Shown here in pieces: positions 24,575 through 35,020 of a stretch of DNA of 64,000 bases. Both the position numbers and the translations under genes were made by a program. Below the pieces are notes generated by a model. The model was not told where the DNA came from. It saw only the letters and a program-made list of their open reading frames with translations, and ran no database searches. How positions within the stretch are numbered: the stretch's first letter is position 1; the number at the start of each line of letters is the position of its first letter. This stretch comes from Dryocosmus kuriphilus (lineage: Eukaryota; Arthropoda; Insecta; Hymenoptera; Cynipidae), in the NCBI GenBank assembly GCA_038277395.1, contig CM076195.1:16686535-16750534 (forward strand), given 5' to 3'.

Positions 24575-25213
24575 TTGCAGAAAATCTGCAACGTCACAAA
24601 GATAAATAGAGTGGTGGTGGAGTTGGTGGATGAACTTTGCTATCTAGGACATTGGTTCGAAACGAGAAGAGGAAACGAGCTGCTGATGAGAAAGAGATTA
24701 GAAAGTGCGGGCAAAGTAATGGGACAAGTATGGGGTTTAGGAAAAAGAAGTTTTAAGGATGATTGGAGGATGAGAGTGTGGCTGTTTGATGTGTTAGTTT
24801 GGTCAGTTTTAAGCTGTGGAGTGGAAATTTGGGGATGGAAAGAACATAAAAGAGTAGAAAGTTTGCATAAGAGATTTCTGAGATGGGTAATGGGAGTGAG
24901 CTGGAGCTGCCCAGGGGGGAGAGGAAAGATGGGAAAAATAGCAGATTCGAGATACAACAGCTGGTATAGAACGGTTAAGGGGCAGGGGGAACCAGAGTAC
25001 CTGAAAAACATTAAAAAGGAGAACAAATGGAATATAGTAGTGAGATTCAGAATGGGAGAGGGTGTTAGAGCATGCAGGTATTGGATGAAGGAAGAAGAGA
25101 ATGTATCTAGAGTATGTGGGTATGTGAAGGAAACATGGTTGCATGTGTTAGAGAGGTGTACTGGTGACGAAGAGGGAGGGCAAAGTACAGAAAGAGAATT
25201 AAATAGATTCTGA
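24575..25213 (+). pseudogene. LINE ORF2 C-terminal domain
   Basis: This continues the interrupted LINE. The open frame has the post-RT region typical of insect LINEs: LVDELCYLGHWFE, GKVMGQVWGLGKRSF, WLFDVLVWSVLSCGVEIWGW and LHKRFLRWVMGV. Further down there is a Cys/His-poor tail with WLHVLERCTG. The tail resembles the normal end of this protein before its zinc-binding motif. A stop at 25211 ends it early relative to intact relatives. Confidence 0.75.
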
Positions 25214-25257
25214 ATGAAAATTTTCAGAAGGAGGAATGGATGAAAAAACTGGAATAT

Positions 25258-25290
<33 letters not shown>

Positions 25291-25999
25291 GGGTGCACAG
25301 GGTAAAAAAGAAAAAAATGTGTCCCCGAAAAAGGAATATTTCCAAAATAGCGTTGCGGTCTAGAGTCAATTTTTGAAATGGAGAATGGTAAGAGGAAACG
25401 GAAGCCCAGGGCTAAGTCGCAAGCGTTTATGAATGAGACTAATAATGTAAGTCGATCTGAAGCGAATAGTTTGTAAGATAGTATAAGGCTTGCTTGTAAG
25501 AATATATGTAAGGGTTCTGTAAAGACTCTCAAGCCCGTAAAAGGGAGAGAGTATAAACAAAATAATGAGAAGAACCTTGACTGTTTATAACTTCAGGTTT
25601 ATTTTACTAGAGTTCATACTCGATTCCATGCCTCCAAATTATATCATTCTTATATACTTTACCATACGTTTATATTTGCATTAGACCATCCTCTCTTCAT
25701 AATCAAAGATTTTGAGTAACCTATTCCTTATCGACTCACTCTTCGATTTTTATCGGTAAACACACTATTTAAATATTTAAAAACTATGTTATAGCATTTG
25801 AGGAATGTGTTGTAATGTTTTTAAAGAATTTCGTAAAAAATAAGACTCATGTTGATCGGTCTTTATTTTGTCAAAAAATTAAATGTTGATATATTCCATA
25901 AGTGTGCATCATTCATCTCTAGTTATTTCTTTGCCTTTTCATTAACTAATTCCTTAGTGGATTTCCTTTGATATTTTCTAGCAGGAAGCTGACAAGTTG

Positions 26000-26200
26000 A
26001 CAAGTTCCAAAAAATTTTCACTGTGAGCTGCGATAGCTGAATTGGTAAAAGCACTTATCATGAATAGAAGGGGTGTCGGTTCAAATCCGGCTCGCAGTAA
26101 TATTTTTGGAACGTATTTTTCAAGTATTACTTAAAAAAATTATAAAATTCAAAATTTTAAAAATTTAACTTACAAGAGTGTCGATATAACAGATATCTGT
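26000..26200 (+). mobile_element. tRNA-headed SINE-like unit, copy 1
   Basis: 201 bp, starting ACAAGTTCCAAAAAATTT and ending TAACAGATATCTGT. It consists of a tRNA-like head and a short AT-rich body. The outer GTTCCAAAAA and inverse TTTTTGGAAC bracket the head. An equally long copy starts 384 bp downstream. It interrupts a P1 module just after CAGGAAGCTGAC. Confidence 0.65.
26027..26099 (+). tRNA. tRNA-like sequence, copy 1 (73 nt)
   Basis: The acceptor stem GCTGCGA pairs with TCGCAGT (one G-T). The A box is TAGCTGAATTGG and the B box GGTTCAAATCC, both close to Pol III consensus. The T arm is GTCGG-TTCAAAT-CCGGC. The anticodon stem CTTAT/AGAAG has one mismatch, and loop CATGAAT has A instead of the invariant U at position 33. 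It is therefore more likely a Pol III promoter-bearing tRNA relic or SINE head than a working tRNA. No amino acid is assigned. Confidence 0.45.
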
Positions 26201-26383
26201 TTAACTGATATTCCCCTGTGAGATTTAATAATTAGAAATAGAATCAATGCCGTAAAGGCCACAAAATAACTCAAGTATATATACTAAAACGGCACAAAAA
26301 TAAAAAATTCAATCTACAAAAACTGGCCTCAAAATCCTTCAGAACATCGAAGATACGTTAACTGTACATTCTGTTGACGAAAT

Positions 26384-26584
26384 ACAAGTTCCAAAAAATT
26401 TACACTGTGAGCTGCGATAGCTGAATTGGTAAAAGCACTTCTCATGAATAGAAGGGGTGTCGGTTCAAATCCGGCTCGCAGTAATATATTTGGAACGTAT
26501 TTTTCAAGTATTACTTGGAAAAATTATAAAATTTAAAATTTTAAAAATTTAACTTACAAGAGTGTCGATATAACAGATATCTGT
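26384..26584 (+). mobile_element. tRNA-headed SINE-like unit, copy 2
   Basis: The second 201 bp copy, same start and end words as copy 1. It differs at a few positions, including ATATTT for TATTTT after the head. Its insertion context differs from copy 1, so the unit moved or was duplicated as a discrete block. Confidence 0.65.
26411..26483 (+). tRNA. tRNA-like sequence, copy 2 (73 nt)
   Basis: Identical to copy 1 except CTTCT for CTTAT, which makes the anticodon stem fully paired with AGAAG. The A and B boxes are unchanged. The loop CATGAAT again lacks U33. The better pairing suggests this copy is closer to the ancestral form. Confidence 0.45.
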
Positions 26585-27179
26585 ATATTATTAAATAATA
26601 TTTTTTCGTATTTTTAATAGCTCATCAATAAATATAAACATGTTTTGAGAAAGCTTATACACCAAATTGGATAGCAGAATTATTTACAGTAAATCAAACA
26701 ATAAATATTGAATCAATTAGTTTTACATTCCATAAGTTTGCATCACTCATCTCCATTCATTTCTTTTGCTTTTTCGCTAACTATTTCCTTAGCGGATTTT
26801 CCTTTGATATTTTCTAACAGGAAGCTGACGTCATATTTTCAAATAATTGATTAGAAACGTAAGTTTAACATTGGTTGGGCTTAAAATTTATAAGCAAATA
26901 CATTTTTTAAAAATTTCATAGCTGTGCTTCACTCATCTAACTTCATTTCTTTATTAATTCCTTAGTGTTGTCGCCTTGATCTTTGCTAAAACACGATTTT
27001 CAATAATTATTTAATAAAATTATATTGTAGTAGTTTATCTTGAAAATAAAGAAGTAGTTTTTCTTGAAAGGAAAGGATTTTAATTATTTCTGCATATTTT
27101 GAACTGTACACTTGCTCTTCTAGCTATGTTTTTATTTAGCATGGACATGAACCCTTTTTCCCCAAGAATCATACTTGCT

Positions 27180-28453
27180 ATGAAAAAATGTTTAATCTGG
27201 ATATATGTTGAGAGAACATTCTTTCATTGTGGTAAAATAATACTAGCTTTTTAGTTTATTGATATGGTTAGTAAAAATTCGTGGAAATATTTTTGTAAGC
27301 TAAAATATAAGAGTATAAATTTCATCAGTAACTTGAGGTCTTGGAATTTACTTAATATGTATATGATTTCCTGCCTGTGGATGACCTCATGTGACTTGTG
27401 CGATCGAACCCTCAGTTAGTGTTGATGCATCATGATTCAATGATTTCATAATAATGCGAAACAGAATAATAATAACATCGCTCTGATATATTGAAATACC
27501 TCCGAGATGCTTCGAAAAAACGTATGGTTTCGTATGGCTCGAGTAACGTATGCCCACTGTGAGAAAAATTGTACATGATCTTGCACGTGTGCCACTTGCA
27601 TGATAAATTTTATTGTATGTAACACATTAGAGGGCAATAAATCATATCGATTTTGGTTATTATAAAAATGTAAGAGACCCATCTCGGGTTTAGAGCTTCT
27701 AATTGACGTTTATGAAATGTATCTTTTACATATGTATCTACTTTTTCATTTCTTTCAATCACACTCATTTTGGTTATTATAAAAATGTAAGAGACTCATT
27801 TCAGTTTTAGAGATCCTAGCTGCTGATGGTTGAAAACAGAAACAATGCGTTTGAAATACTTTCAATAGAAATAGGAGAGGCTAGCATTATTAAATAGTAT
27901 CTGAGTATCCATATATTTGATAGAATAAAGCGTTTCTTTATAATCAAGTCATACACGTCTAGACACGTGTGTAGCAAATCATGTCATTTAGCTTATATGT
28001 CAACACATTCCATAACTATGCGTCATTCAAATCGGATATTTTTAACGACAAATTTCTCACTGAGTCTCCCTATGTTTTATAGAACAAAGATTCCTTTGTA
28101 ATCGAAATTAAAGTTGTGACCCTCTTGCTAAATTTTATTTTAATGCATTACGGAGGCAATAAATTATATTAATTAGTAATGCCTCACTTCATCTCTTACA
28201 CCTGCGCTGTCAAATTCTTTTCACATAATTACGCTATTATATTTTTATGATGTCACCCACATTCCTTTCGAAACTCAGCATAGGAGAAAGAGAAAGAGTT
28301 GTTTACGCGAAATTCATGTTTAACAATCGCGTATTATATAATTAATGACGTCGCAGCGAACATTCTACAAGCTTAGCCCAACTTGCTCTCGATGTCGGTA
28401 ACGGCCAGTAACAGGGATCTTGAACCAGAACCGGCCTAGTATGTACGTCTACT
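27180..28453. repeat. P1 right terminal inverted repeat
   Basis: The inverse of 7321-8640, ending CTACT at 28453. It lacks the C homopolymer of the left arm; a purine-rich GAGAAAGAGAAAGAG stands in that place near 28285. Confidence 0.8.
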
Positions 28454-28459
28454 GCTTTA

Positions 28460-28765
28460 ACTTCTTTAAGCATGTATTATTTGAATACTAAAGTATAGAT
28501 TTAAAAGTAAGTAAACCAGTCTTCGAAAAAGATAGTAAAAATATTGTTATATATATTAATATTATTATAATATATATATTATATATATATATATAATTAT
28601 AATATTAATATTATATGAGCTTGCGACTTTTTTGGGGTTTTCCAATCTTCACTTACTTCTTAAACAGTAGAACAGAATGGAGACCTAGGCAGAGGTGCAA
28701 GCAGCTTAACTGCTCCAGGGTGAAGCTAGAATGCATGTGCGCCGGTCTGTTGTAAGGCACCTAGG
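28460..28765. mobile_element. Foldback element X, copy 2 (right part)
   Basis: Resumes X immediately after the P1 target hexamer (ACTTCTTTAAGCATG...) and runs to the GGTGAAG...GCGCCGG end seen at 4990-5040 in copy 1. A purely A/T palindrome (about 28551-28612, TATTAATATTATTATAAT and its inverse) is inserted near ATAGTAAAAATATTG and absent from copy 1. Confidence 0.75.
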
Positions 28766-31689
28766 CGCGGTTTGACCTACACTAATCCCTCAAATTTAAG
28801 CTAATTTTATTCCACTAATGTATTTGATTATTCCAGGCAGCAGAAGGTTGTGAGAATGTTTAAAACTTGTTATATTAATCCTAAAAGAGTTTGAGATCAA
28901 CGATGATTTAATGGCGGTGTCCATTCGGGATTAATTTCAAAGCTAACTCACTTTGAATCTTCTTCCTTCCAAAGGAAGCGAAATGCCCTGCCGCAAGGTT
29001 CTTAAGTGCCCAATTGAATGCTACACCAGTCCCGATGATAAGGCAGGAACCTTGCCGGTTGGAAATTACCACCGGTAATTGTATTCTCAACCTTGCATGA
29101 GATAAAAAGGAGAGGCTACCAACATGATTTCTGCAAGCCCGGAAGCAAATTTAAAAAAGCGATGAGAAATCATTGCCCCTCTATTGTAAACGATTCTGAC
29201 TCTCCTCAGACCTAATATTCTCGGTTAATTTTCCCCCTTCTTTCCTCAAATGGTTTTAATCTGCCTAGCTCGTCGAGGATCTAGGCGTCGTAATAAATTT
29301 TCATGTAAAAACACCCCCGGATACACCTAAAACCCCTCCAATAAGCCGAAGCCTAAACCTGACTTCTGGGCGAGCATTCGAATCATAGAAATGATCTCCT
29401 CGAAAAGAAGAGGAGCTGTTTACAATTTATTAGGAAGAAACATACAGAAATGTAATTTGCAGCTGAATCCTGCAATATTACAATACAATATTTCTCTTAT
29501 GAGAGCCTGAGAAGACTCTGCGCAGCTGGTATTGTTTTATAATTTTCAAAACGTTTTTTTTCAAATAATCAGCTGCCTCATCATATAATAGCAATCGAAA
29601 AGGAGTGCGTCAATGGATAAGCAGCTTTGGCCTACAGGAAAATGCGACAAAATGTCATCGACAGGCTCTGACTCGTTTAAAACAAAAGGCGCTCGGATCT
29701 GTATTTCGCCCGCGCCACCCGAGTCGCCGACTCGCAAGTCGTGTGCCCGATTACATTATAAATAATATTTATAAAAAAGTGTTTAGCAGTCCACATTTTA
29801 ATTTTGAGAGAATATTTGATACACTATAATAACAAATTATAGAAAATATCATCATCCAATTTGGAAAGGTGCCTTTCGAATTATTTGAAACTACTTACGA
29901 AATTATTTTATAAAAATTCCCTAACAAATGAATTTTTCATGGTTCGAATATGTACTTTAAAGTAAAACCTATCATACATTTCGCACTAAAATGCCGAACT
30001 CGCATTCGAAATGTGGGCGATTTGCGAAGAATTTGAAAAAAAATTATTTTTCTGGAGTCAAAAATAAAAAAGTCAATATCTCGAAAAATATCCATATGAT
30101 TTAAAAAAAAATACATGTCATTTTTTTTGTCTCTAGAACAAGGGAGAAAATTAACAGCCCAATCAAAATTTTGGTTGTAATTTCGACGTGGAATGAACCA
30201 GTGGCTTTTAGAGACTCGTATTTGGAAGCTAGTATCTCTTTTTGCAGTATCCACATGGCATATGTGACATGTGGTAACGGAAGCTTCCCTTCTTCTCCCT
30301 TCCCGTCTCCTCACGGGGTGGCATCTGGGACATGTGGCTTCAGTTTAGTACCCCTAATCCAGGCGGTGGATGCCGTGACGCCCATACAGCGGAAAAAAGA
30401 GGCCAAGAATCTTGTGGCACTCCTCCCAATCGTCGCCGCTGACATGGCGGTAGGGACACCACTAGGTCTGCGATGACAAGTTCCTCGCATCATCCATCAA
30501 AGTTCCCCACCGACGGATACTGCTACTGGCTATGTCCACAACGTCCAAAATGGACGTCATATATTACATTACAACATCATATGTAGGAGAGGATTATTCT
30601 GTTGTTGGATACGTCCTTTCTCTCTCCAAACCGAACCGCCATGGCGATGACCCCTCGACTTGAGGTTACTCAACCTGTAGTGGGGTTATTGTGGGAGTTG
30701 CCTCCTAGGTTCACCCATTTATCGTTGATCGCCGTCGGGTAGTGGAATGCAAAAGACGTTGAAACTCCCCAGGAGGGTTGGTTCGATGACCTGAATCGGG
30801 TTCGTCTCTGTTGTTGTTTCTCCTTAAATGGGAGCGGGCTCTTGATCGATCGGATCGGATCTCTGAATCCGAGGCCGTCTTTCGAATCGATGACGCTGAA
30901 CTGTCGTTCCCCTCACCATGTCCCGCAGCATTTGCCTTGAATTGGGTTCCAGGGTTGTACCTTTGAGGGTTATATCCCCCTGCTGGAGCATGGACAAAGC
31001 ATAGCAGATTCTACTAACCTCAGGGTTAGTTACGGGCTCCGTTACGGGGCCTGTAAACCTCCCCTAAACCACAGCAATGGTTGATACCGTTCGGGCCTGT
31101 TCCCTGTCTACTCCCAGGTCCACATTCTGGACATTGGCTCGGTTTAAACCGCTTCCGGTATCGATTCGATGCCACAACCTTGTCGTATTTAAAAAGAAAT
31201 AGAACTTCTCAGTTTCCATACAATGGTCAAATAAGTCAAATATAATGAGATTCAGTTAGGATATGAGCTAGAGTTCACTAAATTAATGAAAAAACATCTA
31301 CGGTGCATAATATGGTTTGAGATCCTTTATATGAAAAGCCACGAGTCCCCTCTCACTATCACTGGTCGATTCATAAATTAAAAACGAACATACTCCTCAT
31401 ATACGGAAAGGACTGTCAGCGTTTTTCAGCGTAGCTAAAAGTTTCTTTTCCTTTGAGGACAATACCGTAAAGCGCTTCAAAATTCGAGCTCCCACCTGAT
31501 AAATAAAATCTCGACTTGATCGGTGATAATAAGGAGTTTGTTTCTTGTGGGACTTCTCTTAATGGAGCGTGACTAAATCTCGCAATTCTTTTAACCACTC
31601 GAGACCCTCTACTTATCTATCTCTGTTAGATTCGCGAGTATCCTCCGGACTTTTTCCCTCTCCTCGATGGCTTACTTTAGGCCGCAATT
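28766..31689. other. No recognised gene
   Basis: Mixed sequence. One ~100 bp segment (29370-29470) is repeated at 58890-58990. From about 30240 to 31190 the DNA is clearly more GC-rich than its surroundings, with short overlapping frames on both strands and no motif I can name. It may be an unrecognised retroelement part. Confidence 0.4.
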
Positions 31690-32150
31690 CCCTACCGCAA
31701 TTTAAAAAGTCCGGACTTACTTTAGCAGTGATATTGACGTCCATGTGTTAGACATATCTGAATTCATGGAGATAATATCTCACGCCTGTTTATTTGCATC
31801 CACAAAGGATCGAATCATTGCCATTACACGCGGTTCATCCACCCCATTGGATATGCCTTGGGTTGATACACCGGACTGGTGGATTGACGGATACCAGAAA
31901 ATCCAGTCAACTCAGTTTTTAATTTATCGGCAACGTCTGCCCCATTGTCGACGAGAATTAGCTCCGGCTTACCCCATCTCGAAATAACAAGATCTTCCAA
32001 AGCCCCGCCTTTATTTTTGGCATTAGCTGTTCCTAAGACTTTACTCTCTATTCTCTTAGTAAAATAGTTGTGAAAGATTATGAAGCAGGAGCTCCCTGCT
32101 TTACTGATATTTTAAAGCCCTATGCATTTCATTGAAACTGTAATGATGAG
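31690..32150 (-). pseudogene. Gypsy-type integrase core, fragment
   Basis: Minus-strand translation gives ALEDLVISRWGKPELILVDN followed by G (about 31990-31935). Then come GIRQSTSPVYQPKAYP and MNR (about 31885-31825), and in a shifted frame MIRSFVDAN. These match the second catalytic Asp region (DNG) and the PxYxPQAN...NR motif of retroviral-type integrase cores. The Gln/Ala of the family motif has drifted to PKAYP. It includes stops and one frameshift. It belongs with the zinc-binding fragment at 33470-33695, from which it is separated by an LTR-like block. Confidence 0.8.
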
Positions 32151-32789
32151 TAATGTGCCTTACCTCGTTGTTCGTCCCCGGGGATGCTTCAGCCAGCCAG
32201 GGTTCTTTGGGAAGGGTAAAACACATTGAATAGACTTTGTTTCCAAGAAAGTTAACGAGAAGAACAGTACTTATTCGCCTATAAGGTACACTGCTAAACT
32301 AGGAAGCTAGTGTGAGTGTGTGCCGAGTGAGTGGATGTGAGAGTGTAAGTATGTGTGTGAGAGGTAAACATACGTTAAGTGTGGGTATCGTGTGAACGCG
32401 GTAACAAAGGTAGTGTGTCTGTAAGTGTGTGATTCAAATGCTGGGCGGCGAGAGAAAGTACGTTTTACCAGTGTGCGAGAGCAAGCGTGACGGGTGCGTG
32501 CGAGCCGAGAGTGAGATTACGCGGGCAGCTGAAAAATAACAAGCATTGAGGCAGTAACCAAGCGAAATCGCAGGTAGTGGATATTCGGCGGGAGAAGCGG
32601 ACGTTTTCTTCTGAGCCCGTCTCTCTCTAAAAGCGGCAAGCGGTGAGTGGAGAGAGAGAGGAGGGAGGGAGGTGCTTCCGCGGTTCGAGGCGTGGTAAAC
32701 CGCGGCGAGTTTGTCGGGTCGCCTCACGTCGGTCCGGTCAGTCCGTTACGGTTACAGGTAGAAGGGGTACGGGTCTGGCCCAAGATAGG

Positions 32790-33085
32790 CTGGCCGTGAA
32801 TCAGCGTATCCTTTGACTCGATAGGTGGCCATAGTTGCACCAGGTAGCCACGTATCGAGCGGGTCCGTGGATGATCTCCTGAAGATCCAGGGCAGGCCAG
32901 GTTATGGCTGAACCACCCTTTAACCCGACAGGTGGCCATAGTTGCGCCAGGTAGCCACGTGTCGGGTGGGTCTCCTGGAGATCTTTTTCTAGGGCGAAAC
33001 CTAGGTTAAGCCGCTTTAGAGCCGACATAACCTGTAACTGGGTTGGTGGTCGTAGTTGTGTCAGTCAACCACGAATCCAGCGGGC
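32790..33085. repeat. ~115 bp tandem repeat, three copies
   Basis: Each unit carries GGTGGCCATAGTTG...CCAGGTAGCCACG; the third is diverged to GGTGGTCGTAGTTG...CAGTCAACCACG. Starts of this word are near 32825, 32931 and 33044. Confidence 0.7.
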
Positions 33086-33109
33086 TAACCTCCTAGTACT
33101 AGTCGTTCG

Positions 33110-33195
33110 ATCGGTCTTCCGTTCGCTCGGTCTTCCGTTCGCTCGGTCTTCCGTTCGCTCGGTGTTCCGTTCGGTCGGTGTTCCGTTCGCTCTAT
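33110..33195. repeat. 16 bp minisatellite, five copies
   Basis: Tandem copies of TCGGTCTTCCGTTCGC with small changes (GTGTTCC in the last two). Confidence 0.85.
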
Positions 33196-33469
33196 TATAG
33201 GTGCTCCAGGTAATAGAGCGAGCGGTGAGTTTCGCCGAGTGCAGGCTGAACTGCTCCTCGGTGAACTGTGGAAATCGTCTCGCGTGCGTGCTTTTATGTT
33301 CTTGGTATAGCACAGTCAAGTGGAGAGGGAATGGTGGGGGATCACTACCTTCCTCCTCTTGACGTCGATCGTGACGTGCATGTACAGCAAGCGTATGTAA
33401 CGAGCACGTACAGTGCTGCTCGTTACAAAACCAACGTCCAAAGTTAATCTACCACCTTTTTCACATTAA

Positions 33470-33695
33470 ACAGGAACGAGCCAGCTGTAAGAACTTTATA
33501 TGCTGGTAAACATTACACCTCCGCTTGTACTTTCCTACATCCCTAAAAATTTCTGGGCCAATAATAATACACTGCCACCTAATAGTACGTCTTTTCTACT
33601 CCGAGTTATCCCGCCTGAGGTTCATTATGCACCTCGGTCAAAATCTGGACCTACTTCTCAACCGGAACTACTAGAATCAGCGCCTCGGTAACCTC
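33470..33695 (-). pseudogene. Gypsy-type integrase zinc-binding domain
   Basis: Minus-strand frame from about 33690 reads VHNEPQAG.LGVEKTY (H of the HHCC motif, then the G-LG-KT-Y signature). It continues with YYYWPRNF and ends in a Cys-rich CRKVQAEV.CLP segment. This follows the HHCC-type order H-x-H...YWP...C-x2-C of Gypsy integrases, with one His and part of the Cys pair damaged. It has two stops. Confidence 0.7.
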
Positions 33696-33984
33696 AATAA
33701 TTGAATTGATTAGAAGGTTAGGTTAAAAATAGTATAATTTCCCTTCTTCAACATTCCAACCGTGATACTTGTTAGGAAAGTTCTGTACGTCACTTATTCT
33801 TTGATAGAACATGATCATTGATCACCTCCGCTACACAGACTTCAGAGGCCTCCTCGGCTTTGTAAATGTAGGAAAGTGCGTCGGGGACACGGTGCAACGC
33901 ATTTTCATGGTGGGAGTGCCAGAATTAGAGGCGACGAAAGGGCACTCTTATGGAACCAAATGCAACTTCCTGATCCTCGGCCCT

Positions 33985-35020
33985 ATTCCCAGCGGTTACT
34001 TTTTCGTAGAAGGCGAGGGTACGCAAAACAGTGTTGATGCATTTCTGGCCCAATTACCTTATCAATTAATCGTTTGAAGGTGGCAGACGCCCCGCTCAAA
34101 TTAAGTTTCATTCCTTTATACTGAAACAAACCAGGCGCCGGAACCGAGAGTGCTGTCGCCGCTCGACCATTTTTCTCCAAATGAACTTGGTGGTAAGCTA
34201 ATTTAAGTCGAAAGTAAATACATAGTGGGCCGACTGTAATTTTTCTAAAGTTTTCTCCAAATACAATATGCACGATTATGTTTTTTAACCACCACGACAG
34301 GCCTAGACCATTCCGAGCTGGACGGTTCGATAAAATCCTCCGCCAGGAGCAGATCCACCTCATTATAAATCAGCCGTAATACAACTGGAGAAACTCCATA
34401 ATGTTTGTGTCTGATTTGAGAATGACCTTGAGTATCAATTTTATGTTCGACGAGGTGATTTCGAGCTACTTTCAGGCTCAGATAATTCCACTAATTCACA
34501 ACAAATCTCCTGTTATTCGAATACGCCTGCATTCATCGTCACCGTGTTTCCAGTACCATAATGAACGATACATTCTTTATAATATACCATATAATACCAC
34601 GCATTTATAAACCCATTCTGAGTGTGACCAAACTTGCACATAAAATTCAGTCACAAAGTACAGTGCAATTGTAATTCCTTCTTTACACGGAAAGCTACCT
34701 CATGATCAACAACATCCAGTTGCACCGGTAGAAAAACTCGATCTAAGAGTTAGGACATGGCCCCACTGGCCACCCTCATGGTGCATGCTCTCACATCTAC
34801 CAGTTTCCGTTTATTAACCACCATAAATTGCCTCGCCAGTGGTTCTTTCAAAAAATATCGTGAAGAAGCTTCACCGATCAGTGTGTCAATCATGTCCGTA
34901 CCGATTCTCTTATTCAGAAACAACCTCGTAGCCTTTTCTTCGGTCTTAATCTCACCGCGGGACGATTTTTCCCCCTGAAACCTCGATAACCTGTTCAGAC
35001 GCCACGTCGACATCTTGGAT
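33985..35020 (-). pseudogene. Gypsy-type protease to reverse transcriptase region
   Basis: The minus-strand frame near 35013-34750 has the C-terminal protease/linker character (RACTMRVASGA, then LLDRVFLPVQLDVVDHE). After several shifts, the RT core lies at 34360-33990. Its motifs are FRKI, LKLAYHQVHLEKNGRAATA, GLFQYKGMKLNLSGASATF and KRLIDKVIGPEMHQHCFAY. The next residues should be the catalytic L-D-D but read PRLL, so the active site is lost. The rest of RT and the RNase H are largely deleted before the integrase fragment at 33695. Same dead element as the integrase pieces. Confidence 0.8.

Larger units (their letters stand above)
16400..25566 (+). mobile_element. Non-LTR retrotransposon (LINE) in P1, split by an insertion
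   Basis: A purine-rich plus-strand element with ORF1-like coiled coil, AP-endonuclease and reverse transcriptase regions (16861-19980). It is interrupted at about 19980 and resumes at about 24575 with the post-RT domain to 25213. The 3' region has a GA repeat (25261-25288) and ends near 25566 in an A-rich AAACAAAATAATG. The 5' end is uncertain. All frames contain stops or shifts, so it is dead. Flanking sequence on both sides is P1 module sequence. Confidence 0.8.
25690..27000. repeat. P1 right interior modules shared with P2
   Basis: The block TATTCCATAAGTGTGCATCA...CAGGAAGCTGAC (25890-25993) recurs at 26725-26830 and, more diverged, at 26915-26990. It matches 54150-54260 in P2. The upstream GTTATAGCATTTGAGG-type block (25790) matches 54045 in P2. 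The order of modules is the same as in the P2 right arm. Confidence 0.6.
7321..28453. mobile_element. Polinton/Maverick P1 (21.1 kb, decayed, with nested insertions)
   Basis: Termini are AGTAGATGTA at 7321 and, inverted, AGTAGACGTA ending at 28453, leading ~1.3 kb inverted repeats. The flanks are GCTTGA (7315-7320) and GCTTTA (28454-28459), a six-base target duplication with one change. Three uninterrupted copies of the target arm in this window read AAAAAATT, then one hexamer, then ACTTCTT. That places the duplication exactly. Six-base duplications, 5'-AG ends, long inverted repeats and a family-B DNA polymerase are Polinton hallmarks. The element is dead: its polymerase is broken and core-deleted. 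No capsid, ATPase or protease gene was recognised. It carries a mariner, a LINE with its own insertion, tRNA-like units and a retropepsin-like fragment. Confidence 0.85.
32200..33430 (-). mobile_element. LTR-like GC-rich block inside the Gypsy integrase
   Basis: The block separates the integrase zinc-binding domain from its catalytic core, so it is a later insertion. Read on the minus strand it starts near TGTAACGAGCAGCAC (33425), an LTR-like TG start with an inverted pair GTAACGAGCA/TGCTCGTTAC. It contains two minisatellites and no ORF. The other end and the target duplication were not resolved. A solo LTR is the simplest reading. Confidence 0.4.

Noticed and set aside
26027..26483. Two functional tRNA genes
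   Set aside because: Position 33 is A, copy 1 has a mismatch in the anticodon stem, and both lie in identical 201 bp repeat units.
31745..31987. Plus-strand 80-codon open frame
   Set aside because: It is antisense to the integrase core with the DNG motif.
33811..34077. Plus-strand 88-codon open frame
   Set aside because: It is antisense to the minus-strand Gypsy reverse transcriptase fragment.
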